From Herpetosiphon aurantiacus DSM 785 (GTDB lineage Bacteria > Chloroflexota > Chloroflexia > Chloroflexales > Herpetosiphonaceae): 64,000 bases of DNA. Made by a program: the position numbers and the translations under genes. Below, piece by piece: positions 52,173 to 60,775 of the stretch. How positions within the stretch are numbered: the stretch's first letter is position 1; the number at the start of each line of letters is the position of its first letter. Where the stretch lies: positions 185,199-249,198 of the forward strand of contig CP000875.1 of the NCBI GenBank assembly GCA_000018565.1, given 5' to 3'. The notes below the pieces were generated by a model, which did not search any database, was not told the DNA's origin, and was given only the letters and a program-made list of their open reading frames with translations.

Positions 52173-52201
52173 AAAAACCCCTGACGTGAACCGCCAGAGG
52201 T
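52173..52201 (-). terminator. Terminator of the 108-aa protein gene
   Basis: On the minus strand acctctggcg / cgtcaggggt with a five-base loop (two G-U pairs) and a run of five U, 20 bases past the stop codon. Confidence 0.8.
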
Positions 52202-52220
52202 TGGGAGTGGGCCAACAATG

Positions 52221-52547
52221 CTATTCAAAGTAGCGAACGGCCTGTTGTGCACCAGTAAACTCGACCCAGTTTTGTTCAGTTTTGCCAACGTATTGACAGT
52301 GTTCAAAATAAACGCAATAGCGACCATCCTCAACTTTCTCGACATCTTTATAGGTGGCAAGATATAATTTATTAATATTGCTTGAATCATCACGATAATA
52401 GATCAAGACTCGATCGATTTTACGGTTTCCTGCCATGTCCCAATTACCACTGGTTCCAGTTCCGTCGTTATTGAAGGTTAATAAGTGACCACGGGTAAAC
52501 AATACCAATAATTGTTCGCCTGGTTGAACAAAATCGCGTGCATGCAT
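52221..52547 (-). CDS. Conserved-looking small hypothetical protein
   Basis: 108 residues with DGTGTSGNWDMAGNRKIDRVLIYYR and EDGRYCVYFEHCQYVGKTEQNWVEF, a compact beta-type sequence that I have seen in small uncharacterised proteins. No signal peptide or membrane segment. It is a single-gene unit followed by a clear terminator. Its role is unknown. Confidence 0.7.
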   Translation of the reverse strand: MHARDFVQPGEQLLVLFTRGHLLTFNNDGTGTSGNWDMAGNRKIDRVLIYYRDDSSNINKLYLATYKDVEKVEDGRYCVYFEHCQYVGKTEQNWVEFTGAQQAVRYFE

Positions 52548-52624
52548 AGGGCTACCTCATTGCATCACTATCACCATTCTAACGATAGTGTTACGATTTA
52601 CTATAGATAACTCGAAGGCTTTGG

Positions 52625-53359
52625 TCAAGGATTAATTTGCATTGAGTTGTTGGGTATTTTCTGGCGTAAAATCACAATTCCTAAGCTGGCCATCCACCCT
52701 AGCCACAGCAAACTCCCCACCAATCCGGCCCAATCGATCACGGGAATCGTGGGCAGAACTGTCGCTAAAAGCTCGGTTTGGGCAAGGCTGTAAATGAGCG
52801 CCGCCAACCAGCCCAACCACGCCAGCCACTTGGGAAATTGCTCCAAGCGATAGATGATTGTACTTAGCAGCAGCATCCAAATAATCATAAAGAGCTGGCC
52901 GCTGTGCTCGCCCAACACTACGCCGCCATATTGATGCACAACTTGAAACAGCGTTACAAGGCTCGCTTTGGTCTCGGTCGAGGTCAGCGGATCAAGATAG
53001 GCTTGGGCGATGATTGGCACAACAAAGACCCAGCGCAATAGCCCAACCACCTGCACCACAAAGCCAATCACCCCAATCGTGCTGGCGGTTTCGATCAACG
53101 GCACGGCGCTAAATTCGGGCAAGCGTTTGAGCATAATGCTGGCGAATAGTAAGGGCAAGCCAACCCAAGCAAATGCCAGCCAGGTATAAATCAGACCGCT
53201 CCCACCAGCCGCAAATTGAGTTAATACTTGCTCAACTGGCGCACGCAAAATATCAGGATAATCGAAATTGCTGATCAGCAGCGCATAAGGAATGTTGACC
53301 AAAATTGCCCCAAGAATAAAGCCCCAGCCCGTAAGTTGACGTAAGCGTTGCATCGACAT
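52625..53359 (-). CDS. DUF4386 family membrane protein
   Basis: 244 residues, about six or seven membrane helices, with the DUF4386-type pattern GWGFILGAILVNIPYALLIS. It follows the TetR regulator gene by 11 bases on the same strand and almost certainly shares its transcript, so the regulator probably controls its level. Ligand or substrate unknown. Confidence 0.8.
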   Translation of the reverse strand: MSMQRLRQLTGWGFILGAILVNIPYALLISNFDYPDILRAPVEQVLTQFAAGGSGLIYTWLAFAWVGLPLLFASIMLKRLPEFSAVPLIETASTIGVIGFVVQVVGLLRWVFVVPIIAQAYLDPLTSTETKASLVTLFQVVHQYGGVVLGEHSGQLFMIIWMLLLSTIIYRLEQFPKWLAWLGWLAALIYSLAQTELLATVLPTIPVIDWAGLVGSLLWLGWMASLGIVILRQKIPNNSMQINP

Positions 53360-53370
53360 GGCTCGCTCCT

Positions 53371-53946
53371 TTAAATGATGTAGGGTTGCAATACGCGCAG
53401 CATCAAGCTCACGCCACTATTAATTGTGCTTGGTTCGATTGATTGTTGTTGGATTTCGAGATTGTTAAGCCAAAATTCGCTAATTAACCAACAAATTTGC
53501 ATCAGTTGATCAAGCGTCTTGGCTTCGATTGGCCGCATAATCCCCGCCGCAATGAATTGCTCGACCAATTGCTGAAAGCCGCTAAAACCACGTTGACGCG
53601 TGCTTAGAAAGCTGGCATGCAAAGCCAAATCTTGGCGCAGCAGGGCCACCAATTCGCGGTAAACAAAACGGTAGCGCCAAATAATCTGGTAGTTGGTTTC
53701 GACGAGGTTGGTTAAATCGCTCAATTGAGGTGTGTGATCGTTGGGTAAGCTTAGCTCTGTATCCCAGGCAGCATACAGTTGTTCAAACAAGGCCTGAATA
53801 ATCGCGGCTTTGTTGCGAAAATGGTAGTACAAGTTGCCTGGGCTGATGCTGCACGCCTCGGCAATATGGTTGGTGCTGACTTCCGCCGTGCCTTTTTGGT
53901 TGAACAGCTCAAGCGCTGTGCTCAGAATTAAATCGCGTTTGCTCAT
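53371..53946 (-). CDS. TetR/AcrR family transcriptional regulator
   Basis: 191 residues from ATG 53946. The N-terminal domain has SKRDLILSTALELFNQKGTAEVS and the HTH HIAEACSISPGNLYYHFRNK. The C-terminal ligand domain is not specific. A longer in-frame start at 53982 would run into the operator. Two 16-bp operators lie just upstream, so it very likely represses itself and the downstream DUF4386 gene. Confidence 0.9.
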   Translation of the reverse strand: MSKRDLILSTALELFNQKGTAEVSTNHIAEACSISPGNLYYHFRNKAAIIQALFEQLYAAWDTELSLPNDHTPQLSDLTNLVETNYQIIWRYRFVYRELVALLRQDLALHASFLSTRQRGFSGFQQLVEQFIAAGIMRPIEAKTLDQLMQICWLISEFWLNNLEIQQQSIEPSTINSGVSLMLRVLQPYII

Positions 53947-53961
53947 TGGCTTAACCTGAAA

Positions 53962-54000
53962 TAGAGTAAATACTCTAATCAATTTAGAGTATTTACTCTA
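53962..54000. promoter_or_regulatory. Twin TetR operators
   Basis: Two 16-bp palindromes: tagagta-aa-tactcta (53962-53977) and tagagta-tt-tactcta (53985-54000), 7 bases apart and 23 bases centre to centre. Each has perfect 7-bp arms, and the sites are reverse complements of each other. They lie 16 bases before the TetR start. Confidence 0.85.
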
Positions 54001-54078
54001 TTTTGTCAAGCATGAATAGAGTGCAAGTTTGAGGGTTATAGATTTTTCATTGAATTATTGCTTCTATAGATGCAGATC

Positions 54079-54420
54079 ACCACCCTTCCGTCCCGCCTCA
54101 AGGCGGGAAACGCAGGGTGTTTTCATTCCCCTGCACCCCCTCAATGGCAATTGGTGGTGGTCAAGCGTTCGCCGATGAAATTAGAATCGCGTGGTTGGCA
54201 GTGTAACTATCCAGATTGGTGCTCCCCTCGCCCGCCGCAGTGGGCGAGGGGTCGGGGGTGAGGGAACGCAGGGTGTTTTCATCCCCCTGCACCCCCTCAA
54301 TGGCAATTGGTGGTGGTCAAGCGTTCGCCGATGAAATTAGAATCGCGTGGTTGGCAGTGTAACTATCCAGATTGGTGCTCCCCTCGCCCGCCGCAGTGGG
54401 AGAGGGGTAGGGGGTGAGGG
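54079..54420. repeat. Tandem 156-bp dispersed repeats
   Basis: A leading ccacccttccgtcccgcctc palindrome segment is followed by two units of 156 bases (54109-54264 and 54265-54420) that agree almost base for base: aacgcagggtgttttcat, ctgcaccccctcaatggcaa, gttcgccgatgaaatt, atcgcgtggttggcagtgta and the right half of the GC-rich element. No coding potential. This fills the gap before the RtcB gene. Confidence 0.85.
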
Positions 54421-54429
54421 ACTTATACT

Positions 54430-55752
54430 TTAATTCTCGCCCGCTTCGCCTGCCATAATTACGGCGATAGGTTTCATACGGGCGAGGGGTTTGATCAAAT
54501 CGGCCTCAATTTGCAATTCCATCACTCGTTCGATGTCTTTGTAGGCCAATGGCGATTCATCGATGCTCCAGCCTTCGACATGCACGCCGTGAGCTTTGAT
54601 GACTTTTTTGGCTTCACTTGGGCTGATGGTGGCCCGCGCTTTGGAGCGGCTTAACAAGCGGCCAGCTCCATGCGAGGCACTATGCAAGGCTTCGGGGTTG
54701 CCCAAACCTTCAACCACATACGAGGCCGATGCCATACTGCCTGGAATGACTCCCCGCACGCCAACCCCCGCAGGTGTTGCACCCTTGCGATGCACAATCA
54801 AATCGCCTTCGCGCCAAGCAAAATTATGGTGATTTTGGATGGTGGTGATTGGTTGGAGTTTGGTGCGTTGGGCAAATAAGCGGTGGATCACTTCATGATT
54901 GGCTTGGGCAAAGGCTCCGGCTAATTCCATTGCGGCCCAATATTCTTGGCCTGCCTCACTATCCAAATTGAGCCATTCGTACATTTTGGGCACATGGGCT
55001 TGGCGTGCAGTTTCTTGCACGGCGATATTGCTATAGTGCTTGGCAATCGCATAACCAACTCCGCGCGAGCCGCTATGGGTCAGCAAGCCAACAAATTGGC
55101 GCGGCAAATCGTTTTCGCCAATGCGTTCGCCAACGACGATATTGGCAAAGTGGTTGCCGCCGCCGCTTGTGCCAAGTTGCGCGATGGCTTTTTCGCGCAA
55201 GCTGCGGGTTTGAGCGGTGATATTCCAGTGTTTGATGCCTAAAATTGGATGATCTGGCCCGCGTTTGCGACTTGCGCCTGAGCCAAACACCGTCACGTCA
55301 GCCAAATCACGGAATAATTGTTCACGCTGGCGTTGGATTTCCATGGGTGCTTCAGCAAAAATCGTGAGATGCATACGGCAGCCGATATCGACCCCAACCA
55401 TCATGGGCGAGACGGCGTTGTGAGCGGCAAAAACCCCGCCAATCGGCAAGGCAAAGCCCGGGTGAGCGTCGGGCATCAACGCTCCTTGGGCGGCAATTGG
55501 CAGGCGCAAGGCCAACAGCAATTGCTCCAAAGCGGCGGCTTCAATATCAACCCCAATTTGGCCATAAGCCTTGTAGGGTTGTGGTTGCTCGTTGATCCGA
55601 GCTAATTCGGTGGGCTTGCCAAATTCGGCCTCGACTTGGGCCACAATTTGCAAATCCTTGGAGCCGCTTTTTTTCAAGGCGGCGGCATACTTGGCAATGG
55701 CCGTGAAGCGTTTATCGCCACGCCATGGCTTGAGCAAAACGTTGAGTTTCAT
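54430..55752 (-). CDS. RtcB-like RNA ligase family protein
   Basis: 440 residues. RtcB signature segments: DAHPG, VGVDIGCRM (Cys/Asp metal site), GTSGGGNHF, LLTHSGSRGVG, HRKGATPA and SASHGAGR (guanylylated His). This enzyme joins 2',3'-cyclic phosphate RNA ends to 5'-OH ends. Usual metal and nucleophile residues are visible, so it should be active. It is a single gene. No RtcA or archease gene is near. Confidence 0.88.
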   Translation of the reverse strand: MKLNVLLKPWRGDKRFTAIAKYAAALKKSGSKDLQIVAQVEAEFGKPTELARINEQPQPYKAYGQIGVDIEAAALEQLLLALRLPIAAQGALMPDAHPGFALPIGGVFAAHNAVSPMMVGVDIGCRMHLTIFAEAPMEIQRQREQLFRDLADVTVFGSGASRKRGPDHPILGIKHWNITAQTRSLREKAIAQLGTSGGGNHFANIVVGERIGENDLPRQFVGLLTHSGSRGVGYAIAKHYSNIAVQETARQAHVPKMYEWLNLDSEAGQEYWAAMELAGAFAQANHEVIHRLFAQRTKLQPITTIQNHHNFAWREGDLIVHRKGATPAGVGVRGVIPGSMASASYVVEGLGNPEALHSASHGAGRLLSRSKARATISPSEAKKVIKAHGVHVEGWSIDESPLAYKDIERVMELQIEADLIKPLARMKPIAVIMAGEAGEN

Positions 55753-55906
55753 AAATGTGAGGCTCAGTTCTAGGCCAGCGCGTTAGGCTACCGGCTATTA
55801 TTCAATCTACAACCACTATACTGAAAAGCGGCATGCTCAAGCATCAGGCCGAATGTTGACCTAAGCTCAGTCTAAATCCTGAGCGCCAGCCAGCCCATAG
55901 CCTTGG

Positions 55907-56278
55907 TTAGTGGGTTTTGCCATAGCGCAAACGCAGCATAGCATTGAGGTATTCGATGAAAACGGGGATGTCAAAGGGTTTGGAGAGGTAGGCATCTGCG
56001 CCAGCATCGGCTCCACGTTGAAAATCAACCTGTTCAGAGCGCACGGTCAGCATCATCACTGGAATGCTATAGCTCATTTTGATCCGGCGGCAAACTTCGG
56101 TGCCTTCGAGCATGGGCATATTCACATCAAGAATCACTGCATCGGGGCGTTGGCTAGCAACTTTTTGCAATGCTTCCAATCCGTCACGCGCAATCGAAAC
56201 CCGATGGCCTTCCAGTGCTAAAACCTGTTGAACTAAACGAATAATATCTTGATTGTCATCAACCAATAAAATGTGCAT
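55907..56278 (-). CDS. Single-domain response regulator (CheY-like)
   Basis: 123 residues. Start MHILLVDDNQDI carries the acidic pair, VILDVNMPMLEG the phosphorylated Asp, MLTVRSEQ the Thr, and YLSKPFDIP the Lys. No output domain. I chose ATG 56278 because GGAGG precedes it; an upstream in-frame start at 56494 would be inside the DUF3095 gene. It lies downstream of the DUF3095 gene by 34 bases on the same strand. A partner histidine kinase is not visible. Confidence 0.9.
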   Translation of the reverse strand: MHILLVDDNQDIIRLVQQVLALEGHRVSIARDGLEALQKVASQRPDAVILDVNMPMLEGTEVCRRIKMSYSIPVMMLTVRSEQVDFQRGADAGADAYLSKPFDIPVFIEYLNAMLRLRYGKTH

Positions 56279-56312
56279 ACGGCCTCCAAAAAGTGCAATG
56301 GAGCCATTATAC

Positions 56313-57566
56313 TCAGCATGTCCCCCACGATGGTGATGAAGTATCCCCCAAAAGTCCTGTTTTTGGCTGTGACACAGGTTTGGTTGTAACAGGTGGTTCG
56401 AGATAATGGCTTTGCTGTTTGAGTTGATCAGCAGCTTTGGCATAGCCGCCGTTGTTGCCATCGATAAAATGCACTTGGCGGCCCATCCGTTCAAACACGA
56501 TACAGGTCATCAAGGCACTATCGGAAACATGCAGGCCATAGTTGAGCCGCCCAGCCGCCCGTTCAGCATTCAGAAATTGTTCAAGCTGCTGGCGTTGCTC
56601 AGGAGTTCCGGCAATCACCATGCGCAGCATTGCATCGTATTTGCGATAATCGGTGCTGGCTTGCAAAATCTGTGGGTATTCGGCCCAATCGGTTAATTCG
56701 GTTTTAGCTCCAGTTGCCAACAGCAATTTGCCCAGCACATTCAGCCACCAAATATTATTGAGATAGCGCAATTGTTGCAGTTTGCTGGTACCACCACGCA
56801 AGCGGGCTTCACCCCACAGATCTTGAATCCGTAAGGTTAGGCTTAGTTGTTGTACATCGACGGGGTGATGCGAATCGTCAGCGCCGTAGATAGCCTCAAT
56901 CTGCTCAATAACTTGGCGATTGATTGCATTACGTTGAGTAGTGGTGTTGGCCTCGGCCCGAACTAAGAGCGAAACCGTTTCGCCGTAACGGCTGGGAATT
57001 TCTTGCCAGCGACATTCGAGGCCATCGAGCAAGCCTGGTTGATCGCTCGACTGGGCGGCTAGCAAATATTTCGCACCGGCCACGGGATCTTTGATCGTTT
57101 GTTCGACGAAGGTCAAACCATCACCATTGATCATCGCTTGGGCATAATTGTCCGAGGCGGCGAATTTGGCAATTTCCAGCTGATAGCGATGGGCATAAAC
57201 TTCACTGACTGGCATAATACCCACCCGCAAATGCAAATTGTAGATCGATTCGCTCAAATGTTGGACTGCTTGCAAGGCAGGTTTGGCTTGCTCGACTAAC
57301 CATGGTGGCAATAACACGGTTGCGCCATCGCCGCCGAACACAAACGGGATATCGAGATTGGGCTGCAAATTGAGTAAGGCTACAATCGTGCTAGCGCCAA
57401 TAAAATTCACATCTTTGTAGCGCCCCTCGCCAATCGCCTTGGTCGATTGCTCAATATCACTCACCACAATAACCCAATCGTCAGGGACGCGATGGTAGCA
57501 ATTGGCATCGGTAATTTGGACAAAATCGGTGATAATGGGTAAGGTTGCATAGAAGTTGTGCGCCAT
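56313..57566 (-). CDS. DUF3095 protein (nucleotide-cyclase-like)
   Basis: 417 residues. Start HNFYATLPIITDFVQITDANCYH and VVSDIEQSTKAIGEGRYKDVN are typical of DUF3095, which resembles the class III adenylyl cyclase fold; PFVFGGDGATVLLP is the second motif. If catalytic, it may make a cyclic nucleotide, which would fit the cNMP-domain hydrolase in this window. This is only suggestive. Co-transcribed with the response regulator. Confidence 0.82.
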   Translation of the reverse strand: MAHNFYATLPIITDFVQITDANCYHRVPDDWVIVVSDIEQSTKAIGEGRYKDVNFIGASTIVALLNLQPNLDIPFVFGGDGATVLLPPWLVEQAKPALQAVQHLSESIYNLHLRVGIMPVSEVYAHRYQLEIAKFAASDNYAQAMINGDGLTFVEQTIKDPVAGAKYLLAAQSSDQPGLLDGLECRWQEIPSRYGETVSLLVRAEANTTTQRNAINRQVIEQIEAIYGADDSHHPVDVQQLSLTLRIQDLWGEARLRGGTSKLQQLRYLNNIWWLNVLGKLLLATGAKTELTDWAEYPQILQASTDYRKYDAMLRMVIAGTPEQRQQLEQFLNAERAAGRLNYGLHVSDSALMTCIVFERMGRQVHFIDGNNGGYAKAADQLKQQSHYLEPPVTTKPVSQPKTGLLGDTSSPSWGTC

Positions 57567-57703
57567 CGATAACCTCGATTATGAAAGGGTTTCCAACTGG
57601 ATTTGGCCGTTCGCTAAAGCATCATATTACATAATAAACATTACAATAGAGTTTACGCAATCTAAGCCAATTGGATGGATTGTTGAGCAAGGAGTTTTCT
57701 GGC

Positions 57704-58450
57704 ATGCGTCGGATATTGTTAATTTTCGTCGGATGGAGCTTAGTCGCCTGTGGTGGCACGACCAACAATCCCAGTGCAACGGCGGTTGCTAGCCTTGAGC
57801 CAACTTCCCAAGCGCTGGTGGCAAGTGTTGTGCCAACAAATACAATTGTGGCAACGCCTGCTGCTACGCCAACTCGTTTGCCCACCCAAACCGTTGCCCC
57901 CGAAGTTACTAGCAAGCCAGTTGAGCTTGATACGCCAACCCTGAACGACCAAAATGCGCCGCCCACCGCTGCGCCGCAGCCAACCGCCGATGCCAGCAAT
58001 GCTCCGAGCCAGCCTGTACGGATTGTGATCGACGCGATTGGGCTGGATCTTGCGCCTGTTTCAGTGGGCTTGGATCAACGCAATGTGCCAATTGTGCCCA
58101 AACACGATGCAGGCTGGTATAACCTGAGTGCCCAGCCGGGCCAAGGCGAAAATGTGGTGTTTTGGGGCCATGTGCTGCGCTGGAAGGATGCGCCGAATGT
58201 TCCAGCTCCCTTTGCGCGGGTCAAAGATGTGGCAATCGATGAGACAATCACGGTTTATAGTGCTGATGGGAGTGAATATCGCTATCGGGTGACCGAACAA
58301 GTCTGGGTCACACCTGATCAAGTTCAATATATTTTGCCCGTTGGCTCCGAGCGGCTAACCCTGGTTTCGTGCATTGGCGATCAAGTGATTGTTGAAGGCA
58401 ATTTAGAAATGAGCCATCGCTTGATTACGATCGCCGAGCCACTTCGCTGA
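57704..58450 (+). CDS. Lipoprotein-like sortase family protein
   Basis: 248 residues from ATG 57704 (AAGGAG upstream). A signal peptide with a lipobox-like LVAC is followed by a Thr/Pro-rich linker and a sortase domain: His in FWGHVLRW, catalytic Cys in LTLVSCIGD, and Arg in MSHRLITIAEP. The order and spacing match class E-like sortases. It would cleave and attach LPxTG-type surface proteins, such as the DUF11 protein at 40335 with an LPDTS tail. Not adjacent to that gene. Confidence 0.85.
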   Translation: MRRILLIFVGWSLVACGGTTNNPSATAVASLEPTSQALVASVVPTNTIVATPAATPTRLPTQTVAPEVTSKPVELDTPTLNDQNAPPTAAPQPTADASNAPSQPVRIVIDAIGLDLAPVSVGLDQRNVPIVPKHDAGWYNLSAQPGQGENVVFWGHVLRWKDAPNVPAPFARVKDVAIDETITVYSADGSEYRYRVTEQVWVTPDQVQYILPVGSERLTLVSCIGDQVIVEGNLEMSHRLITIAEPLR

Positions 58451-58460
58451 GGTTGTGCCA

Positions 58461-59132
58461 ATGTCCGAAAGCCTGCCAAATTTGCATGTGCCAGCAGTTC
58501 AAACGTTAGGTGAGCGTTATAGCAAATTGCGTTTGTGGTGGTATATGTTTGCGGTCTTGTTCGTCGGCGATTTTTTTGGGCTGATGGCCATTGTCGCGAT
58601 TAACGATCTCAACGATAGTGTGCGTTCGCCAGTAATCTGGCAATTGGGCATGCAACGGCTGAGTATTGTGAGTATTGGCGTGGCCAGCTTAATTTTTGCA
58701 AGTTTTGGCTGGCTGATTGGCTGGATTTTGCGGAAAGTAGCGATTTGTCAGGTTCGCTGGGTGGTTTTGGCCGTGTTTGTGGGTTATTGGTCTGCATACA
58801 TTCTTTTCAATTGGCCGCCAAGTTTACTCTGGCTGACCAATAGCCCGCATACAACCTACTATCGACATATGCTGAGTGCGATGCTTACGGCAATTGGCTG
58901 TGTAGCTGGGCCGATCGCGCTGGTGATGCGACCAAGCAGCTGGGCTGTAGTCTGGCTTTTGAGTCAGTTGGGGCTAGGTTTTGTAATTGCCAGCATTAGC
59001 CATTGGTTGGTGCTCAACAACTTTGATGGCTTTGCGATAACCTTCTTCATCATTTCCATTCTTGCGATCTATCCACTCGTTTTGAGTATTTGGTTTAGCT
59101 ATTATTTACGTCGCCAAATCGTGCCCTTTTAG
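58461..59132 (+). CDS. Polytopic membrane protein
   Basis: 223 residues from ATG 58461 (GAGG eight bases upstream), about six membrane helices. No family recognised. It lies ten bases after the sortase stop and before YvcK, and is probably co-transcribed with the sortase. A role in surface protein handling is only a guess. Confidence 0.75.
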   Translation: MSESLPNLHVPAVQTLGERYSKLRLWWYMFAVLFVGDFFGLMAIVAINDLNDSVRSPVIWQLGMQRLSIVSIGVASLIFASFGWLIGWILRKVAICQVRWVVLAVFVGYWSAYILFNWPPSLLWLTNSPHTTYYRHMLSAMLTAIGCVAGPIALVMRPSSWAVVWLLSQLGLGFVIASISHWLVLNNFDGFAITFFIISILAIYPLVLSIWFSYYLRRQIVPF

Positions 59133-59146
59133 CCGCCATTTGGGTC

Positions 59147-59161
59147 TATAATTGGAAAACT
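59147..59161 (+). promoter_or_regulatory. Nearly leaderless promoter of the YvcK gene
   Basis: Consensus TATAAT at 59147-59152, only nine bases before the ATG at 59162. Transcription would begin at or next to the start codon. A -35 box is not obvious. Confidence 0.55.
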
Positions 59162-60481
59162 ATGAAACAATCTGTACCTGCATCTGCCCGCAAATTATTA
59201 GATAGTCGTTGGCTCAAAGTTGGAATTGGGGTCAAGCGTTGGCTGGCGCTCATGCTGTTTGGCCTGATGTTCTCGGCACTGGGCTTGGCTTTTGGCCTGC
59301 GCGAACTCTATACCACGGTTGAGTTACCAGCGATTTTCTATTATTTGACCCTACAATTTTGGCCGCGCACCATTCGCATGATCATTTTGTGTTTGGTAGG
59401 AATTTCGGCTACTGGCTTTGCTTTTCGCCATCTTAATCGGGTGTTGCTCAGCGCCGCCTTGCCGCGTAACACCGCCCCGATCGATTTGGCTGAAACCTTG
59501 ATTGGCCGTAGCCGCACTCGGCATGGCCCCAAAGTCGTGGCCCTTGGCGGCGGTCACGGCCTTTCGACCTTGCTCAGTGGCCTCAAACAATATACCGATA
59601 ATATTACGGCGATTGTGGCGGTTGCCGATGATGGTGGCTCTTCAGGCCGCATTCGCCAAGAATTTGGCATTCTACCGCCAGGCGATATTCGGCGTTGTTT
59701 GGCAGCCTTGGCCGAAGCTGAACCCTTGATGACCCGTTTGTTTGAGCATCGTTTTCAGGCTGGCAGCCTCGAAGGCCATACCTTTGGCAATTTATTTATT
59801 ACCGCGCTGGCCGAGGTCACTGGCTCGTTTGGCGAAGGCGTGCGCGAGGCCAATCGCGTTTTGGCGGTGCGCGGCCAAATTGTGCCAGCTACACTTGATG
59901 ATGTAGTGCTGTGGGCCGAATTGGAAAATGGCGAGCATATCAGCGGTGAATCGCGCATCGCCAAAAGTGGCCAGCGGATTAAACGGGTGTATCTCCAGCC
60001 CCATGGTGCGCTGGCGGTACGCGCCGCAATCAAAGCGATCGAAGAGGCCGATTTGATTATTGTTGGGCCTGGTAGTTTGTACACGAGCCTGCTTTCGAGC
60101 TTGATGATCAGCGAAATCAACCAAGCGATGCGCGAGGCGGTGCAGGCAGTGCGCGTTTATGTTTGCAATGTGGCGACTGAGCCAGGCGAAACCGACCATT
60201 TTGGCGTGCGCGACCACTTGCAGGCATTGGTTGAGCATGTTGGCCCCGATGTGTTCGATGTGGCCTTGGCCAATAGCGACGATCGCCAAAACCATCGTTT
60301 TGCGCCCGAATGGCAAGGTCGCACCACAATTGTGCCACTCGATCAAACCCAAGATTTGCCAATTCGCGTGCGCACCGCCAACGTGATCAATCCAGCCAAT
60401 CCACTGCGCCACGATCCAGTACGCTTGGCGCGGGAGTTGATGCGGGTGCTCGAAAAAGAACGCCAAATGGGCCGCTTGTGA
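59162..60481 (+). CDS. YvcK/CofD-like protein with membrane anchor
   Basis: 439 residues. Two membrane helices in the first 90 residues (about 28-50 and 72-90) precede a CofD/UPF0052 (YvcK) domain: VVALGGGHGLSTLLSGL, ADDGGSSGRIRQEFGILPPGDIRRC, and IIVGPGSLYTSLLSSL. YvcK proteins bind UDP-sugars and regulate carbon flow and cell wall. The membrane-tethered version is unlike the soluble Bacillus form. It is transcribed from its own nearly leaderless promoter. Confidence 0.9.
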   Translation: MKQSVPASARKLLDSRWLKVGIGVKRWLALMLFGLMFSALGLAFGLRELYTTVELPAIFYYLTLQFWPRTIRMIILCLVGISATGFAFRHLNRVLLSAALPRNTAPIDLAETLIGRSRTRHGPKVVALGGGHGLSTLLSGLKQYTDNITAIVAVADDGGSSGRIRQEFGILPPGDIRRCLAALAEAEPLMTRLFEHRFQAGSLEGHTFGNLFITALAEVTGSFGEGVREANRVLAVRGQIVPATLDDVVLWAELENGEHISGESRIAKSGQRIKRVYLQPHGALAVRAAIKAIEEADLIIVGPGSLYTSLLSSLMISEINQAMREAVQAVRVYVCNVATEPGETDHFGVRDHLQALVEHVGPDVFDVALANSDDRQNHRFAPEWQGRTTIVPLDQTQDLPIRVRTANVINPANPLRHDPVRLARELMRVLEKERQMGRL

Positions 60482-60775
60482 CAACTATTGACACATTGTT
60501 ATGCTAGGGTCGGAGTTAGAGGTCAGGGGGCTAGGGTTCAGGAAGTACGCAACCGCGAAGAACACGAAGCGAGGGAGCAGGGATCGGTTGTTGGGGGTCG
60601 GGGATTGGAAATACCAATCGATATGTTCATTAAACAACCTTTGCGAACCACCAAATGTGCTTGAGGGGGTGCAGGGGGATTAAAGCCCCCTGCGTCTCCC
60701 GCCTTGAGGCGGGACGGAAGGGTGAAGCCATAATGATTAAATATTTGATCAAGCCAACTACCAGAGGAGCACCGC
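60482..60775. other. Intergenic region with inverted copy of dispersed repeats
   Basis: Contains cgcaaccgcgaagaacacga and ggatcggttgttgggggtcg, both inverted relatives of the 17890-17990 segment, then an inverted copy of the 54079-type repeat at about 60652-60726. No gene. An AGAGGAG site near 60763 precedes NurA. Confidence 0.6.
60652..60726 (-). repeat. Dispersed composite repeat, inverted copy
   Basis: Reverse complement shows ttccgtcccgcctcaaggcg, acgcaggggg and ctgcaccccctcaagca in the order of the 54079-54150 element. Truncated after the ctcaa region. Confidence 0.75.

Noticed and set aside
54070..54261. 63-residue open frame in the 156-bp repeats
   Set aside because: Repeat DNA without codon bias; the same frame is broken in the other copies.
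60488..60505. TTGACA followed by TATGCT after the YvcK gene
   Set aside because: The spacing is only six bases, so it cannot be a normal promoter.
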